Made by a program: the position numbers and the translations under genes. Below, piece after piece: positions 18,722 through 28,636 of a stretch of DNA of 64,000 nt. How positions within the stretch are numbered: the first letter of the stretch is position 1; each line of letters opens with the position of its first letter. Source of the DNA: Psychrobacter immobilis (GTDB lineage: Bacteria > Pseudomonadota > Gammaproteobacteria > Pseudomonadales > Moraxellaceae); the NCBI RefSeq assembly GCF_904846235.1, contig NZ_CAJGZN010000011.1, positions 1 through 64,000 of the forward strand, given 5' to 3'. Below the pieces are notes generated by a model, which saw only the letters and a program-made list of their open reading frames with translations, was not told the origin of the DNA and ran no database searches.

Positions 18722-19702
18722 TTATTTCAGAATATTTAGGCGACTATTCAAATCAAAACGTGCAAGTGCATCAGGTAATTTATCTACAGCCATACTCAGT
18801 GTCGCTTCTGCTGCCTGAGCCAATCCTAACTTTTCTGCTAACGTCGGCTTCTGACGTGAATATAGTGCGTACACTTCGTTGTCTTCCATACGTTCCAAAA
18901 TATAGCTGTCTGAAGTCTGTAGACTATCAATTAAGTTAAGCTTTAACGCATCTTCGCCATACCAATGCTCACCCGTAGCTACTTTGGCAACATCGAGTTC
19001 TGGACGATAGTTGTTTACGAAGTGTTTGAATAGCTCATGCGTCTGCTCTAGCTCTTCTTGGTATTTGGCACGGTCTTCGGCATCATTTTCACCAAATACA
19101 GTAACCGTACGCTTATAGTCACCAGCGGTAAACATCTCATAATCGACGTCATGGTTTTTTAGCCATTTATGAAAGTTTGGCAGTTGCGACACCACACCGA
19201 TTGAACCAATGATAGCGAATGGTGCGGCTATTACCTTGTCTGCAACACAAGCCATCATATAACCACCGCTTGCCGCCACCTTATCAACACAGACCGTCAA
19301 TTTTAAGCCAGCATCCTTTAAGCGAACCAATTGCGCTGCGGCCAAACCATAGCCGTGCACCAAGCCGCCGCCTGATTCAAGACGGACGATAACTTCGTCA
19401 CCTTTATTTGCGGTACTAATTAAAGTACTGATTTCTTCACGCAAATGTTTGACCGCAGTTGCTTTGATATCACCGTCAAAATCAAGGACAAAAACTTGTG
19501 CCTTATCCTCAGAATGTTTTTTCTTATTTTTGGTTTTTGCTTTCAATGCTTGCTTCGCTTTTTTGGCCATGACTTTTTTGAACTGTTTGAGGGCAGCTTT
19601 GCCTTGGGTGGCTTCCATCAAATCTTCACGGCGCTGCTTTTGAGCATCATTTAAGTGGCGTATTTTAAGCTCAACAGGGTTTTTAGGGGGATGAAATAGC
19701 AT
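18722..19702 (-). CDS. sohB: S49-family peptidase, SohB-like
   Basis: SohB-type enzymes are Ser-Lys peptidases of the signal-peptide-peptidase clan. The product has the nucleophile segment DKVAASGGYMMACVAD, the preceding LESGGGLVHGYGLA and the general-base Lys in AGDYKRTVTVFGEND. E. coli SohB (349 residues) begins with a membrane anchor; this 326-residue protein instead begins with a highly charged, Lys-rich region (about residues 40-65) and shows no membrane segment before the catalytic domain. GAGGATTTG before the ATG supports the start, so the lack of an anchor is probably real and the enzyme may face the cytoplasm. It ends at its own terminator. Confidence 0.85.
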   Translation of the reverse strand: MLFHPPKNPVELKIRHLNDAQKQRREDLMEATQGKAALKQFKKVMAKKAKQALKAKTKNKKKHSEDKAQVFVLDFDGDIKATAVKHLREEISTLISTANKGDEVIVRLESGGGLVHGYGLAAAQLVRLKDAGLKLTVCVDKVAASGGYMMACVADKVIAAPFAIIGSIGVVSQLPNFHKWLKNHDVDYEMFTAGDYKRTVTVFGENDAEDRAKYQEELEQTHELFKHFVNNYRPELDVAKVATGEHWYGEDALKLNLIDSLQTSDSYILERMEDNEVYALYSRQKPTLAEKLGLAQAAEATLSMAVDKLPDALARFDLNSRLNILK

Positions 19703-20061
19703 GGTTACAAATCCTCAAGTCAGTAAATATATTGATATGGCTGTTTTTATTAACGTGCGGTTGATATGTGCACACTAAGTGGTGTTTTCAAGCATGATGA
19801 CAATATTTAACCCAATATAAATAACGCAGAATAAATACCTCAGATACTTGCAGACTCCCGTTCTTTGATTGAACTCAGCCGGTTGTATAACAAAGGCAGA
19901 TTAGGCATAATATGCGTTTATATCAAATTTTCTGCAGCCAACGTGATGACCATATGTCTTAATCGCGTTGTTTGTGTGTTTTTTTTGCAAATAGCTTGAA
20001 ACGCACAACAATGGCTGCATTATTGTACTTCGAATTGGGCTGATAACTGGATAACCATATT

Positions 20062-21903
20062 ATGACGCAAAGCACTATGACGCATAGCGAATACCGAGAC
20101 GAGTATTGCGGAGCCGTAACCGAGAGCTTGCTTGAGCAAACCATTAGTATCGTAGGCTGGGTACATCGTCGTCGCGATCACGGTGGCGTGATTTTCTTAG
20201 ACATGCGTGACCGCGCTGGTATCTTACAGGTCGTGGTCGACCCTGATACCCCAGAAGCTTTCGCAGCAGCTGATGCTGTACGTCCTGAATACGTGCTAAA
20301 GATAACTGGCCGCGTACGTCGTCGTTATGAAGGTACTGAAAATAATAATATGACCAGTGGCCAGATTGAGCTATTGGGCAAAGAAATTGAAGTGCTGGCT
20401 AAGTCTGAAACGCCGCCATTCCCATTGAATGACGAAAAAACGACTGTATCTGAAGACCTGCGTCTAAAGTATCGTTATCTTGATATGCGTCGTCCGCAAA
20501 TGCAAGAGCGTATGGTGTTCCGTGCCAAGGCAACGTCAGCGATTCGTCGTTATTTAGATGATCATGGTTTCTTGGATGTTGAGACGCCTATCTTGACTCG
20601 TGCAACGCCTGAAGGTGCGCGTGATTATCTTGTACCATCACGTACCCGTCCAGGTAACTTCTTTGCCCTGCCGCAGTCACCACAGCTATTTAAGCAACTA
20701 TTGATGGTGTCAGGTTTTGACCGTTATTATCAAATCGCGAAATGCTTCCGTGATGAAGATTTACGTGCCGATCGTCAGCCTGAGTTCACTCAGGTGGATA
20801 TCGAGACGTCTTTCTTGAACGAAGAAGAGATCATGAACATCAATGAGGGTCTGATCAAGCATTTGTTCAAGACCATGATGGATGTTGAGTTCGAGCAATT
20901 CCCTCGCATGACGTACGCTGAAGCAATGCGCGACTATGCATCAGACAAGCCTGACTTACGTATTCCATTGAAACTGGTTGACGTTGCAGATTTGATGAAA
21001 GACGTCGATTTCAAAGTATTTGCTGGCCCTGCGAACGATCCTAAAGGTCGTGTGGCTGCCCTACGCATCCCTGGTGGCGCATCATTAAGCCGTAAGCAAA
21101 TCGATGCTTATACCAAGTTTGTTGGTATTTATGGCGCACGCGGTTTGGCTTATATCAAAGTCAATGACGCTAGCAGCATCAACAACGGTGTGGATCAAGA
21201 ATCTGGCCTACAGTCTCCAATCATCAAAAACATGACTGATGATGTACTTGTGAGCTTGATCGAGCGTACTGCTGCAGAAGATGGCGACATTATCTTCTTT
21301 GGTGCGGATAAAGCCAGTGTTGTGAATGATGCAATTGGTGCATTACGTCAAAAAATTGGTCTAGATCTTGAAATGACGACTTGTGAATGGGCCCCACTTT
21401 GGGTAACCGACTTCCCAATGTTTGAAGAGACTGACGATGGACGTTGGACGTCAATGCATCATCCGTTCACTAAGCCTAAAGGCTCAGTTGAAGAGTTGAA
21501 AAACAATCCAGAATCTGCCCTTTCTATCGCTTATGACATGGTATTGAACGGTACAGAAGTTGGCGGTGGTAGCTTACGTATCAATACTTACGATATGCAA
21601 CAAGCTGTACTTGAAGCGTTGGGTATTGGTGAGCAAGAAGCTGAAGACAAGTTTGGCTTCTTACTTGATGCCCTAAAATTCGGTGCGCCACCGCATGGCG
21701 GCCTAGCATTTGGTTTGGATCGTTTGATTATGTTGATGGTAGGCGCAAGCTCTATCCGTGATGTTATCGCCTTCCCAAAAACCAAAACAGCTGATTGCCC
21801 ATTGACCCAAGCACCTGCTGGCGTTGATAGCAAACAACTACGTGAGCTTGGTATCCGTGTGCGTGAAAAAGCACAGGCTGATACCAACAAGCCTGCTGAA
21901 TAA
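20062..21903 (+). CDS. aspS: Aspartate-tRNA ligase, probably non-discriminating (Asp/Asn)
   Basis: Class II synthetase of 613 residues: anticodon-binding OB fold at the N-terminus, motif 2 [18 protein letters not shown], the bacterial GAD insertion, and motif 3 [13 protein letters not shown]. The anticodon loop reads [14 protein letters not shown]; the His of DHGG corresponds to His31, described for Pseudomonas aeruginosa AspRS as a mark of relaxed tRNA recognition, where E. coli has Leu. Such enzymes also charge tRNA-Asn with Asp, which GatCAB then amidates. A second ATG at 20077 is possible. The gene forms the left border of the surface-glycan locus and is followed after 62 bases by an acyltransferase gene, probably on the same transcript. 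Confidence 0.95.
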   Translation: MTQSTMTHSEYRDEYCGAVTESLLEQTISIVGWVHRRRDHGGVIFLDMRDRAGILQVVVDPDTPEAFAAADAVRPEYVLKITGRVRRRYEGTENNNMTSGQIELLGKEIEVLAKSETPPFPLNDEKTTVSEDLRLKYRYLDMRRPQMQERMVFRAKATSAIRRYLDDHGFLDVETPILTRATPEGARDYLVPSRTRPGNFFALPQSPQLFKQLLMVSGFDRYYQIAKCFRDEDLRADRQPEFTQVDIETSFLNEEEIMNINEGLIKHLFKTMMDVEFEQFPRMTYAEAMRDYASDKPDLRIPLKLVDVADLMKDVDFKVFAGPANDPKGRVAALRIPGGASLSRKQIDAYTKFVGIYGARGLAYIKVNDASSINNGVDQESGLQSPIIKNMTDDVLVSLIERTAAEDGDIIFFGADKASVVNDAIGALRQKIGLDLEMTTCEWAPLWVTDFPMFEETDDGRWTSMHHPFTKPKGSVEELKNNPESALSIAYDMVLNGTEVGGGSLRINTYDMQQAVLEALGIGEQEAEDKFGFLLDALKFGAPPHGGLAFGLDRLIMLMVGASSIRDVIAFPKTKTADCPLTQAPAGVDSKQLRELGIRVREKAQADTNKPAE

Positions 21904-21964
21904 ATCGTTTGATGATGCGCGGTTGCTGGCTACAGTGCTTGTTACGTGATTCATTACCATGTGA

Positions 21965-23002
21965 GTGGGCATGAATCCGTATCATATTTTCAAAGTCGTG
22001 CCATTGTCTGTACTGCAGATGCTGGCACGTTTTGTTGCGTGGGTTATCATTAAGATACCCAGTCTAAGTATCATGCGTACCATTCAGATCAATATGGCGC
22101 TGATTACTCATACACTGTCTGAGCAGCAAAAGCGTGTATTGACCAAAGACATTATTTATCATCAATGTCTGACCAGTATTGAATCTATAAAAAGCTGGGC
22201 GATGCCACCTGAGTGGAGTATCGCTCAGATTCGTGATGTCCATAATAAAGACATTCTTTTAGAAGGTCTTGCCAATCCAAATGGCATGCTTGCTATCGTC
22301 CCGCATCTCGGCACTTGGGAGATGATGAATGCTTGGCTCAACCAATTTGGTGCGCCAACCATTATGTATAAGCCAGTTGACGGCAAATTCGCTAATGAGT
22401 TTATCCTTCAGGGTCGAGCGCGACTTAACGCGACTTTAGTACCTACTGATGGGAGCGGCGTTAAAGCCGTGTTTAAAACACTCAAGCAAGGTGGTTTTAG
22501 TATCGTACTGCCAGACCACGTTCCAGAGCCATCAGGCGGCGTTGTCGTTCCTTTCTTTGGTATCAAAACATTGACCAGTACACTTGCCTCCAAACTGGCC
22601 AGCAAAACCAAATGTGCGCTGGTTGGTTTATCTTGTATTCGCCGTACCGATGGACGCGGTTTTGACATTTACTGCTACAAACTCGATGATCCAGCCTTGT
22701 ATGACCGCAATGCTGAAGTGGCGACTCATGCTCTCAATCAGGCTATGGAGCGTATGATTACAGACAACTGCAGTCATTATATGTGGGGCTATCGACGTTT
22801 TAAGCGCATACCAAACTTAGGCAATCCTTACCGAAAAGATAAAGAGACTTTAGCAGCTTTTATCCAATCTCACCATTGTAGCGTTTCTAGTCGTTCTGAT
22901 AGCGATATCAACGATAGCGTTCGAAATAACAACGTTAAAATCGACAATGTTAAAAACGGTAGTACTGTTAAAAGCGATAACACTAAGCTCGACAATCATT
23001 AG
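21965..23002 (+). CDS. Lysophospholipid/lipid A acyltransferase, LpxL/HtrB family
   Basis: A 345-residue member of the LpxL/LpxM family, which adds secondary acyl chains to Kdo-lipid A or acts on other lysolipids at the inner membrane. A hydrophobic N-terminal helix is followed by the HX4E catalytic motif in VPHLGTWEMMNAW (His114, Glu119), then DHVPEPSGGVVVPFFGI and the terminal MWGYRRFKRIP. After that motif a tail of about 45 residues is low-complexity and rich in Asn, Asp, Ser and Lys (repeats like NNVKIDNVKN), absent from E. coli LpxL. Start is GTG at 21965 or ATG at 21971. Placement between aspS and glycosyltransferases fits a role in the lipid part of LOS. Confidence 0.85.
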   Translation: MGMNPYHIFKVVPLSVLQMLARFVAWVIIKIPSLSIMRTIQINMALITHTLSEQQKRVLTKDIIYHQCLTSIESIKSWAMPPEWSIAQIRDVHNKDILLEGLANPNGMLAIVPHLGTWEMMNAWLNQFGAPTIMYKPVDGKFANEFILQGRARLNATLVPTDGSGVKAVFKTLKQGGFSIVLPDHVPEPSGGVVVPFFGIKTLTSTLASKLASKTKCALVGLSCIRRTDGRGFDIYCYKLDDPALYDRNAEVATHALNQAMERMITDNCSHYMWGYRRFKRIPNLGNPYRKDKETLAAFIQSHHCSVSSRSDSDINDSVRNNNVKIDNVKNGSTVKSDNTKLDNH

Positions 23003-23151
23003 TCATCACCAACCTAACGTTGCCTATTTATACATACCATCAGTTTAGACGTTCCATCAGTCACAGCTATGCTAATATTGGCTGAACTCTATATTCCTTT
23101 ACTTTTATTAGTCCTTCATTTATCTGACTATTATCTCAATACGAGTGCATT

Positions 23152-23952
23152 ATGACATCTGACGTAACTAAGACCTCATCTATAGACCCTAATCAGACCA
23201 GCACCAATGCTGCTGAACAGCGTTATATCATCTGTATGAAATGGGGCGACAAATATGGTCCTGAATACGTCAATCGTCTCTACAACATGGTTAGTCGACA
23301 TCTAACCTTAGATTTCCAAATGGTTTGCTTGACAGATGACAGCACAGGTATTGACTCTGCGATTGCCTGTTATCCGATACCCGATATGGATCTACCAGCA
23401 GGTCCTGAACGTGGTTGGAAAAAACTGACTACCTTTAAGCCTGAGCTGTATAATTTAAAAGGTGTGGCCCTATTTTTAGATATCGATATCGTCATTGTTG
23501 ATAATATCGATGCGTTTTTTACTTATCAAGCAGAGCATGAAGACAGTGTCGTCATCATCCGCGACTGGAAAAAACCTTGGCGCATGATTGGTAACAGCTC
23601 TGTCTATCGCTTTAATATTGGCATGAATACCTATCCTGATTTGCTGTCCAATTTTGAGCGGAACTTTGAAACCATTCGCACCCAAGTACGTCACGAGCAG
23701 GCCTATCTCTCTAACTATTTGCGTGAGCATCACCACTTAGAGTATTGGGATAAGACATGGTGTGTCAGCTTTAAATACCAATGTATTGCGCCGATTCCTT
23801 TTAACTTTGTACGCACACCTACTCTGCCAGATGATGCAAAAATCGTTATCTTCCATGGTGAGATTAACCCGCCCGATGCGATTGCTGGCAGTGGTGGTAA
23901 ATGGTATCGACATGTGAAGCCAAGCCCATGGTTAAAAGACCATTGGCAATAG
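23152..23952 (+). CDS. GT-A-fold glycosyltransferase-like protein, paired with the gene at 34215
   Basis: The 266-residue protein has a GT-A layout: an N-terminal strand YIICMKWGDKYGPEYVNRL, then FQMVCLTDDSTGI, and a DxD motif in LFLDIDIVIVDN that would bind the metal and nucleotide sugar. It lacks a signal peptide or membrane segment, so it probably works at the cytoplasmic face on the growing core oligosaccharide. It is clearly homologous to the protein encoded at 34215-35051 near the other end of the locus (shared CMKWG/CIKWG, LYxMVSR, CxTDD, AKIVIFxG). Donor and linkage are unknown. The first 24 residues are Thr/Asn-rich and not conserved in the paralogue. Confidence 0.75.
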   Translation: MTSDVTKTSSIDPNQTSTNAAEQRYIICMKWGDKYGPEYVNRLYNMVSRHLTLDFQMVCLTDDSTGIDSAIACYPIPDMDLPAGPERGWKKLTTFKPELYNLKGVALFLDIDIVIVDNIDAFFTYQAEHEDSVVIIRDWKKPWRMIGNSSVYRFNIGMNTYPDLLSNFERNFETIRTQVRHEQAYLSNYLREHHHLEYWDKTWCVSFKYQCIAPIPFNFVRTPTLPDDAKIVIFHGEINPPDAIAGSGGKWYRHVKPSPWLKDHWQ

Positions 23953-24048
23953 ATATTTAGCAATTAACCATATGTAGACAATTTATAATTAGCGTAAAGG
24001 CTGTGTATTAAGATATAAGATAGGTGAAATAAACGACTGGAAAATAGT

Positions 24049-24906
24049 ATGGCGCTATATTTAAGATTACCTGCTACCGCTGGGTTCAACATTGATAATG
24101 AGCTCATCATTATCAATGCGTTTAATGCCAATGAACCTGAACAGAGCTTGCATGGAAAAGACGTCAATATTATCGCCTCAGGACCATCTATACAGCAGCT
24201 GCCGTTAACAGAGCTACTAGATACACCTACTATTTTTGTTAATGGCAGTATCAGCCTGATTGGGCAGCATCAGTTTACCGATATTGTTGGTTACGTCATC
24301 AGTGATGCGCGCTTCATCAATCATCAGCCTGAGATTTTACGGCAGTACTATACAGGTCAACCTCTATATGCAACGCTAGCTGTCTTTGAAGCGATGGCCA
24401 CTACGCACCCTGATATTATGCGAACGTACCATCATGCCATGCGGGTGTTGTACCCAGTAGATAGGCCCTGGGGAGTCAAGTCAAACAAGCTATCTTTTAA
24501 TAAGCTTATCTTTAAGAAAAAATTACTTAATAAAAAAATGCCGCTATCGTACTTTATCAATAATCCAAACTTTATTATTGATAGCGATCATAAAGCGGCT
24601 GACATCGGTGTCTCTCTTAACATTACTCATGGCTTTGTGGAAGCAGGAACCGTTGCTTATGTCGCGGCGCAGTTGGCGTTTTCGCGTCAAGCAGCGAGCA
24701 TTCATCTGTATGGTATTGACCTACTTAACAGTAAGCAACCACGGTTTTATGAAAATAAAAACAATGGGGCGCCAAGTATGCTCAGCAAAGTCATGCACGA
24801 GCGCATTGTCCCTTCGTTTAACTTACTCGGCAGAATCTATCAATCGCATGGTGTCCCTGTTGTCAATCACTCTCCTATCTCTAAATCGCTATTCGACACT
24901 TTCTAG
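24049..24906 (+). CDS. Putative glycosyltransferase resembling GT42 sialyltransferases / DUF115
   Basis: I do not recognise the exact family. The 285-residue protein has a Rossmann-like first strand followed by a phosphate loop, KDVNIIASGPSIQQL, and a late segment THGFVEAGTVAYVAAQL-AFSRQAASIHLYGIDL. The same two-part layout (xGPS near the N-terminus; SGVxxxxxA....YLCGID later) is seen in Campylobacter Cst-type sialyltransferases (GT42) and in DUF115/MAF proteins. Transfer of a nonulosonic acid or another charged sugar is therefore possible, but no CMP-sugar synthesis genes are in the window. TGGAAAATAGT before the ATG supports the start. It converges on the following reverse-strand gene with a 45-base gap. 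Confidence 0.55.
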   Translation: MALYLRLPATAGFNIDNELIIINAFNANEPEQSLHGKDVNIIASGPSIQQLPLTELLDTPTIFVNGSISLIGQHQFTDIVGYVISDARFINHQPEILRQYYTGQPLYATLAVFEAMATTHPDIMRTYHHAMRVLYPVDRPWGVKSNKLSFNKLIFKKKLLNKKMPLSYFINNPNFIIDSDHKAADIGVSLNITHGFVEAGTVAYVAAQLAFSRQAASIHLYGIDLLNSKQPRFYENKNNGAPSMLSKVMHERIVPSFNLLGRIYQSHGVPVVNHSPISKSLFDTF

Positions 24907-24951
24907 TTAATAACCTCTGCTTGATGGCGTTTAATTAAGAACCACTACGAT

Positions 24952-26118
24952 TTATAAACCCTCATTTTTATCTGAATCTAAAACAGAACCAAACGCTAAG
25001 TACTGGCTTGCAATATGTTCAGGCAGTAACTGCTGGTTTAGCGGCACGATATAATCTGTAAGGTTGTCTATGGCTTGATCAATGAGAGTGGCCAAGCCAT
25101 CAATATCACCTACCGCTATTAAGTTTTCTTTAGGTAATAATTCTCTTGGCCCAAAAGGACAATCCGTACTGATTACTGGTACACCCAGTGCTTGTGCCTC
25201 TACTATGACATAACCAAAGCCTTCAAACTTAGAGGTGAGTACCATCAGTGCAGCTGATTTAATTAATGGATAAGGGTTGGTCTGAAAGCCTAAAAACTTA
25301 ATACTATCGCTAATCCCAAGTTCGGTCGCAAGCTGCTTAATCTCTTCTTCAAGCCTACCTTTACCTACTAGGACTAACGGCAGTTTTCGTTCTGTTTTGG
25401 CATATGCCTGTAGTAAGTCTCGATGACCTTTCATGTCATCAAATGAGGCGACATGTATAATGTATTCTTTATCTACTAAGCCGAAATGTTCAAGATGGCT
25501 AGACGCTGCTGCTTTGGTATTTATATCAGCAGCATCACAAGGATTATAGATTGTTGTGGTTTTGGTAATATCTCCTATAAGAGTAATCAAATCTTGGCGT
25601 GCACCCTTACTTACACAGCTACAAAGATGAGCGCCATAGACCATTTTCAAATGATTTATAGTCTGTACTGGCGCCTCTAATAATTGATTTTGGAACTGCT
25701 TAGATAGCGCCGTATGCAGTACATTTACGATGTTTGGTAACTGGCTATATGTCATAATCCAGTTTATTTTATAGATATTGGCCAGTATTAAATCTGGCTT
25801 CCCTATTTGGCTAAGCACGTAAGTATCAATACGTTTAGCAACTGATTCGTATGCTTGTGCTTGCGTAGATTCTGGGTCGAGATTCTGCTCAGAAAACACC
25901 TCATCATATGGCACGATATGATATTGAACACGAGCGTCTAGTAGCATATCTTGCGTCGCTTCCAAACATAAGATATGAGTACGATAGCCCATATCTGCAT
26001 AAGCGCTTGCCAAAGTCGTAACCATACGCTCAGCACCACGACCTTCAAGCGCTTTTAAAATAAATAGAATAATAGGTGGCATTAGTGTCTCAGCTTGATT
26101 TTTTAACGGTGTAGGCAT
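24952..26118 (-). CDS. Glycosyltransferase family 4 (GT-B fold), copy 1
   Basis: A retaining GT-B enzyme with the N-terminal acceptor-domain signature LFILKALEGRGAERMVTTLA and the C-terminal donor motif FEGFGYVIVEAQALGVPVIS, which contains the E-x7-E pair of GT4 enzymes, followed by TDCPFGPREL. Length (388) is normal. No membrane segment is visible; peripheral association with the inner membrane is usual for this family. A second start at 26082 (MPPIILFI) is equally likely. It is a paralogue of the gene at 30535-31653, sharing the same start and end motifs, and is oriented against its neighbours on both sides. Confidence 0.85.
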   Translation of the reverse strand: MPTPLKNQAETLMPPIILFILKALEGRGAERMVTTLASAYADMGYRTHILCLEATQDMLLDARVQYHIVPYDEVFSEQNLDPESTQAQAYESVAKRIDTYVLSQIGKPDLILANIYKINWIMTYSQLPNIVNVLHTALSKQFQNQLLEAPVQTINHLKMVYGAHLCSCVSKGARQDLITLIGDITKTTTIYNPCDAADINTKAAASSHLEHFGLVDKEYIIHVASFDDMKGHRDLLQAYAKTERKLPLVLVGKGRLEEEIKQLATELGISDSIKFLGFQTNPYPLIKSAALMVLTSKFEGFGYVIVEAQALGVPVISTDCPFGPRELLPKENLIAVGDIDGLATLIDQAIDNLTDYIVPLNQQLLPEHIASQYLAFGSVLDSDKNEGL

Positions 26119-26377
26119 GATAGGTTAGCCAAATGAATGCAACTATGGTCATAATTATTGCAGCGTTCTGACTTTATATGCTAGTCTCACCTACCGCTGG
26201 TGCTCGGCATTTACTTAGTAAAGTACGAGCAGGATTTAACGGTATCTCTATAAAAATTATAATTAGTCTAACTATCTAAATCGATTAAACCTTGTTAATA
26301 ATCGCATCAGCAAATATCATAGCTGATCTAATATCTCTACTAAAATAGATATGTATCCGCAAAGAACAGGATCAGTT

Positions 26378-27379
26378 ATGAAGCAGCCTGGTGAAAGTAC
26401 ATTAGACATCGTCATTGCTTGGGTAGATGGCGCAGACCCTATACTCAAACAAAAGCGAGAACAGTATAAACCAACTAAAGAAGTGGCATCTGACGCAATA
26501 ACTGACACGCGTTTCGCCAGTGACGATGAGATATATTATAATATTGCTTCTATCATCAAATATGTGCCTTTTTGTCGTCATATATACATTGTCACAGATC
26601 AACAAAAGCCAGCGTTCATCGATGAGTTTGCCAAGCAAGGTATTTGTTCAGCAGATAAAATACGCATCGTTGATCATAAAGACATATTTTTAGGTTATGA
26701 GCAATTTTTGCCTACGTTTAATACCCGATCGATTGAGTCGATGATATGGAATATTGAGGGGCTATCTGATTACTTCATCTATATGAATGATGATTTCTTT
26801 TTTAACCAACCAGTAAAAATAGATGACTTTTTGGACGGTAAAAAGCTAAACATTCACGGCCACTGGCGTAAAAGTGCGGCATTAAATGCTAAGCTTAATT
26901 TCCGAAAATCGCGCTTTAAACTGTTTGGAACACCGATTCAACCAAGGCATACTATCGCCCAAATGCTAAGCGCCAAAATAATTGGTATGGATCAATTCTT
27001 TGAAATTCATCACTATCCTCATATCGTCGATAGGAACATATTGAAAGATTATTTGCTAAATCATCCTCAGCTGCTGACAGAGCAGATTAGATATAAATTT
27101 AGAGATGTGGCGCAGGTGAACCCAATAACCCTGATGAATCATCTTAAAATTCAAAAAAATGAAGCAAATCTAAAACCCGATACCTCTGTCAACTATCTAA
27201 AAAATGAAAGTAGTGTCGATGATTTTATTACTGCTTTAGAAGATAAATCTATCAAGTACGGTTGTATCCAAAGCCTAGATCTTCTTGAACCAGATTTACA
27301 CAAAAAAATCAGCCAAGCTATGAAGCATAAATTTTTAGCGTATCTCCCCGTTTCTGTGACAGGAACACCAGCTAGCTGA
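26378..27379 (+). CDS. Stealth-family sugar-phosphate transferase
   Basis: Stealth proteins transfer a hexose-1-phosphate from a nucleotide sugar to build phosphodiester-linked glycans, as in the capsules of Neisseria meningitidis serogroup A; the human relative is GlcNAc-1-phosphotransferase. The conserved regions are visible in order: CR1 LDIVIAWVDGADP at the N-terminus, CR2 LPTFNTRSIESMIW with FIYMNDDFFF, then a CR3-like FEIHHYPHIVDRNIL, and a short C-terminal part. AGGA six bases before the ATG at 26378 favours that start over 26351, giving 333 residues. No signal or membrane segment. It opens the forward run with ugd and the epimerase, so its product may carry GlcA/GalA as well. Donor sugar unknown. 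Confidence 0.85.
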   Translation: MKQPGESTLDIVIAWVDGADPILKQKREQYKPTKEVASDAITDTRFASDDEIYYNIASIIKYVPFCRHIYIVTDQQKPAFIDEFAKQGICSADKIRIVDHKDIFLGYEQFLPTFNTRSIESMIWNIEGLSDYFIYMNDDFFFNQPVKIDDFLDGKKLNIHGHWRKSAALNAKLNFRKSRFKLFGTPIQPRHTIAQMLSAKIIGMDQFFEIHHYPHIVDRNILKDYLLNHPQLLTEQIRYKFRDVAQVNPITLMNHLKIQKNEANLKPDTSVNYLKNESSVDDFITALEDKSIKYGCIQSLDLLEPDLHKKISQAMKHKFLAYLPVSVTGTPAS

Positions 27380-27469
27380 GCTGACACAGTATCGTGATTT
27401 TAAATCTTATTTAGCACAAACCAATTTTGGATTAGATCCATTAAAGCGTAAACATTACTTGGATATATT

Positions 27470-28636
27470 ATGAAAATAGCGGTAGTAGGTACAGGTTACG
27501 TAGGCCTATCAAATGCAATGCTATTGGCACAGCACAACGAAGTCGTCGCTGTCGACATTGTTCCTGAAAAAATCGACTTATTGAATGCTAAGCAATCCCC
27601 TATTGAAGATGAAGATATTGAAGACTTTTTATCAAATAGAAATCTCAACTTTTCTGCGACACTTGATGCATCGGCGGCCTATAAAGGCTCTGATTTTATT
27701 ATTGTGGCGACACCAACTGATTATGACGCCAAGACCAATTATTTTAATACATCAACGGTAGAAGCAGTGATTGAGCAAGTACTTTTGGTCAATCAACAAG
27801 CGACTATCATTATCAAATCTACCGTACCAGTAGGGTATACAGCAAGTATTAGAGAGCGTTATGCGACTGACCACATTATCTTTTCACCCGAATTTTTGCG
27901 AGAAGGTAAAGCGCTGCATGACAACCTTTATCCTTCTCGAATCATTGTAGGTGAACAGTCAGAACGAGCTCAATTGTTCGCTAACTTACTACTTGAAGGC
28001 GCAATCAAAAAGGACGTACCGCTACTGTTTGTAAAGCCTACTGAAGCTGAGGCAATCAAGCTGTTTTCTAATACTTATTTAGCAATGCGCGTGGCCTATT
28101 TTAATGAGCTTGATACTTACGCTCAAACCTTTGGACTTGAAACCAAACAAATTATAGAAGGTATTGGGTTAGACCCGCGTATTGGTGATCATTATAACAA
28201 TCCATCATTTGGCTATGGTGGCTACTGCTTACCTAAAGATACCAAACAGCTATTGGCGAACTATGACGAGGTGCCAAGTAACCTGATAAAAGCCATTGTC
28301 GACTCCAACAGAACTCGTAAAGATTTCATCGCTGATAAAATTATTGAAAGAAAACCAAAAATTGTAGGTATACACCGATTGGTTATGAAAAGCGGATCAG
28401 ACAACTTTAGAGCTTCTGCGATACAAGGCATCATGAAACGTATTAAGGCAAAAGGTATCGAAGTCGTTGTTTACGAACCAGTATTGAAAGAAAGTACCTT
28501 TTTCAACTCACAAGTTATTCAAGACCTAGAAGCGTTTAAATCAATGAGTGATGTCATTGTGGCAAACCGTTTATCTGCTGAAATCGAAGATGTGGCGGAC
28601 AAGGTCTTTACGCGTGATTTATTTGGGAGCGACTGA
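27470..28636 (+). CDS. ugd: UDP-glucose 6-dehydrogenase
   Basis: Oxidises UDP-glucose twice with NAD+ to UDP-glucuronate, a precursor of acidic surface sugars. The 388-residue protein starts with the NAD-binding [16 protein letters not shown], has [20 protein letters not shown] for substrate binding and the catalytic thiol in [12 protein letters not shown] (Cys253), followed by the C-terminal UDP-binding domain. Length equals that of E. coli Ugd. The stop codon overlaps the start of the epimerase gene by one base (TGATG), so the two are translationally coupled and act in series. It is the second gene of the forward run begun by the Stealth gene. Confidence 0.95.
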   Translation: MKIAVVGTGYVGLSNAMLLAQHNEVVAVDIVPEKIDLLNAKQSPIEDEDIEDFLSNRNLNFSATLDASAAYKGSDFIIVATPTDYDAKTNYFNTSTVEAVIEQVLLVNQQATIIIKSTVPVGYTASIRERYATDHIIFSPEFLREGKALHDNLYPSRIIVGEQSERAQLFANLLLEGAIKKDVPLLFVKPTEAEAIKLFSNTYLAMRVAYFNELDTYAQTFGLETKQIIEGIGLDPRIGDHYNNPSFGYGGYCLPKDTKQLLANYDEVPSNLIKAIVDSNRTRKDFIADKIIERKPKIVGIHRLVMKSGSDNFRASAIQGIMKRIKAKGIEVVVYEPVLKESTFFNSQVIQDLEAFKSMSDVIVANRLSAEIEDVADKVFTRDLFGSD

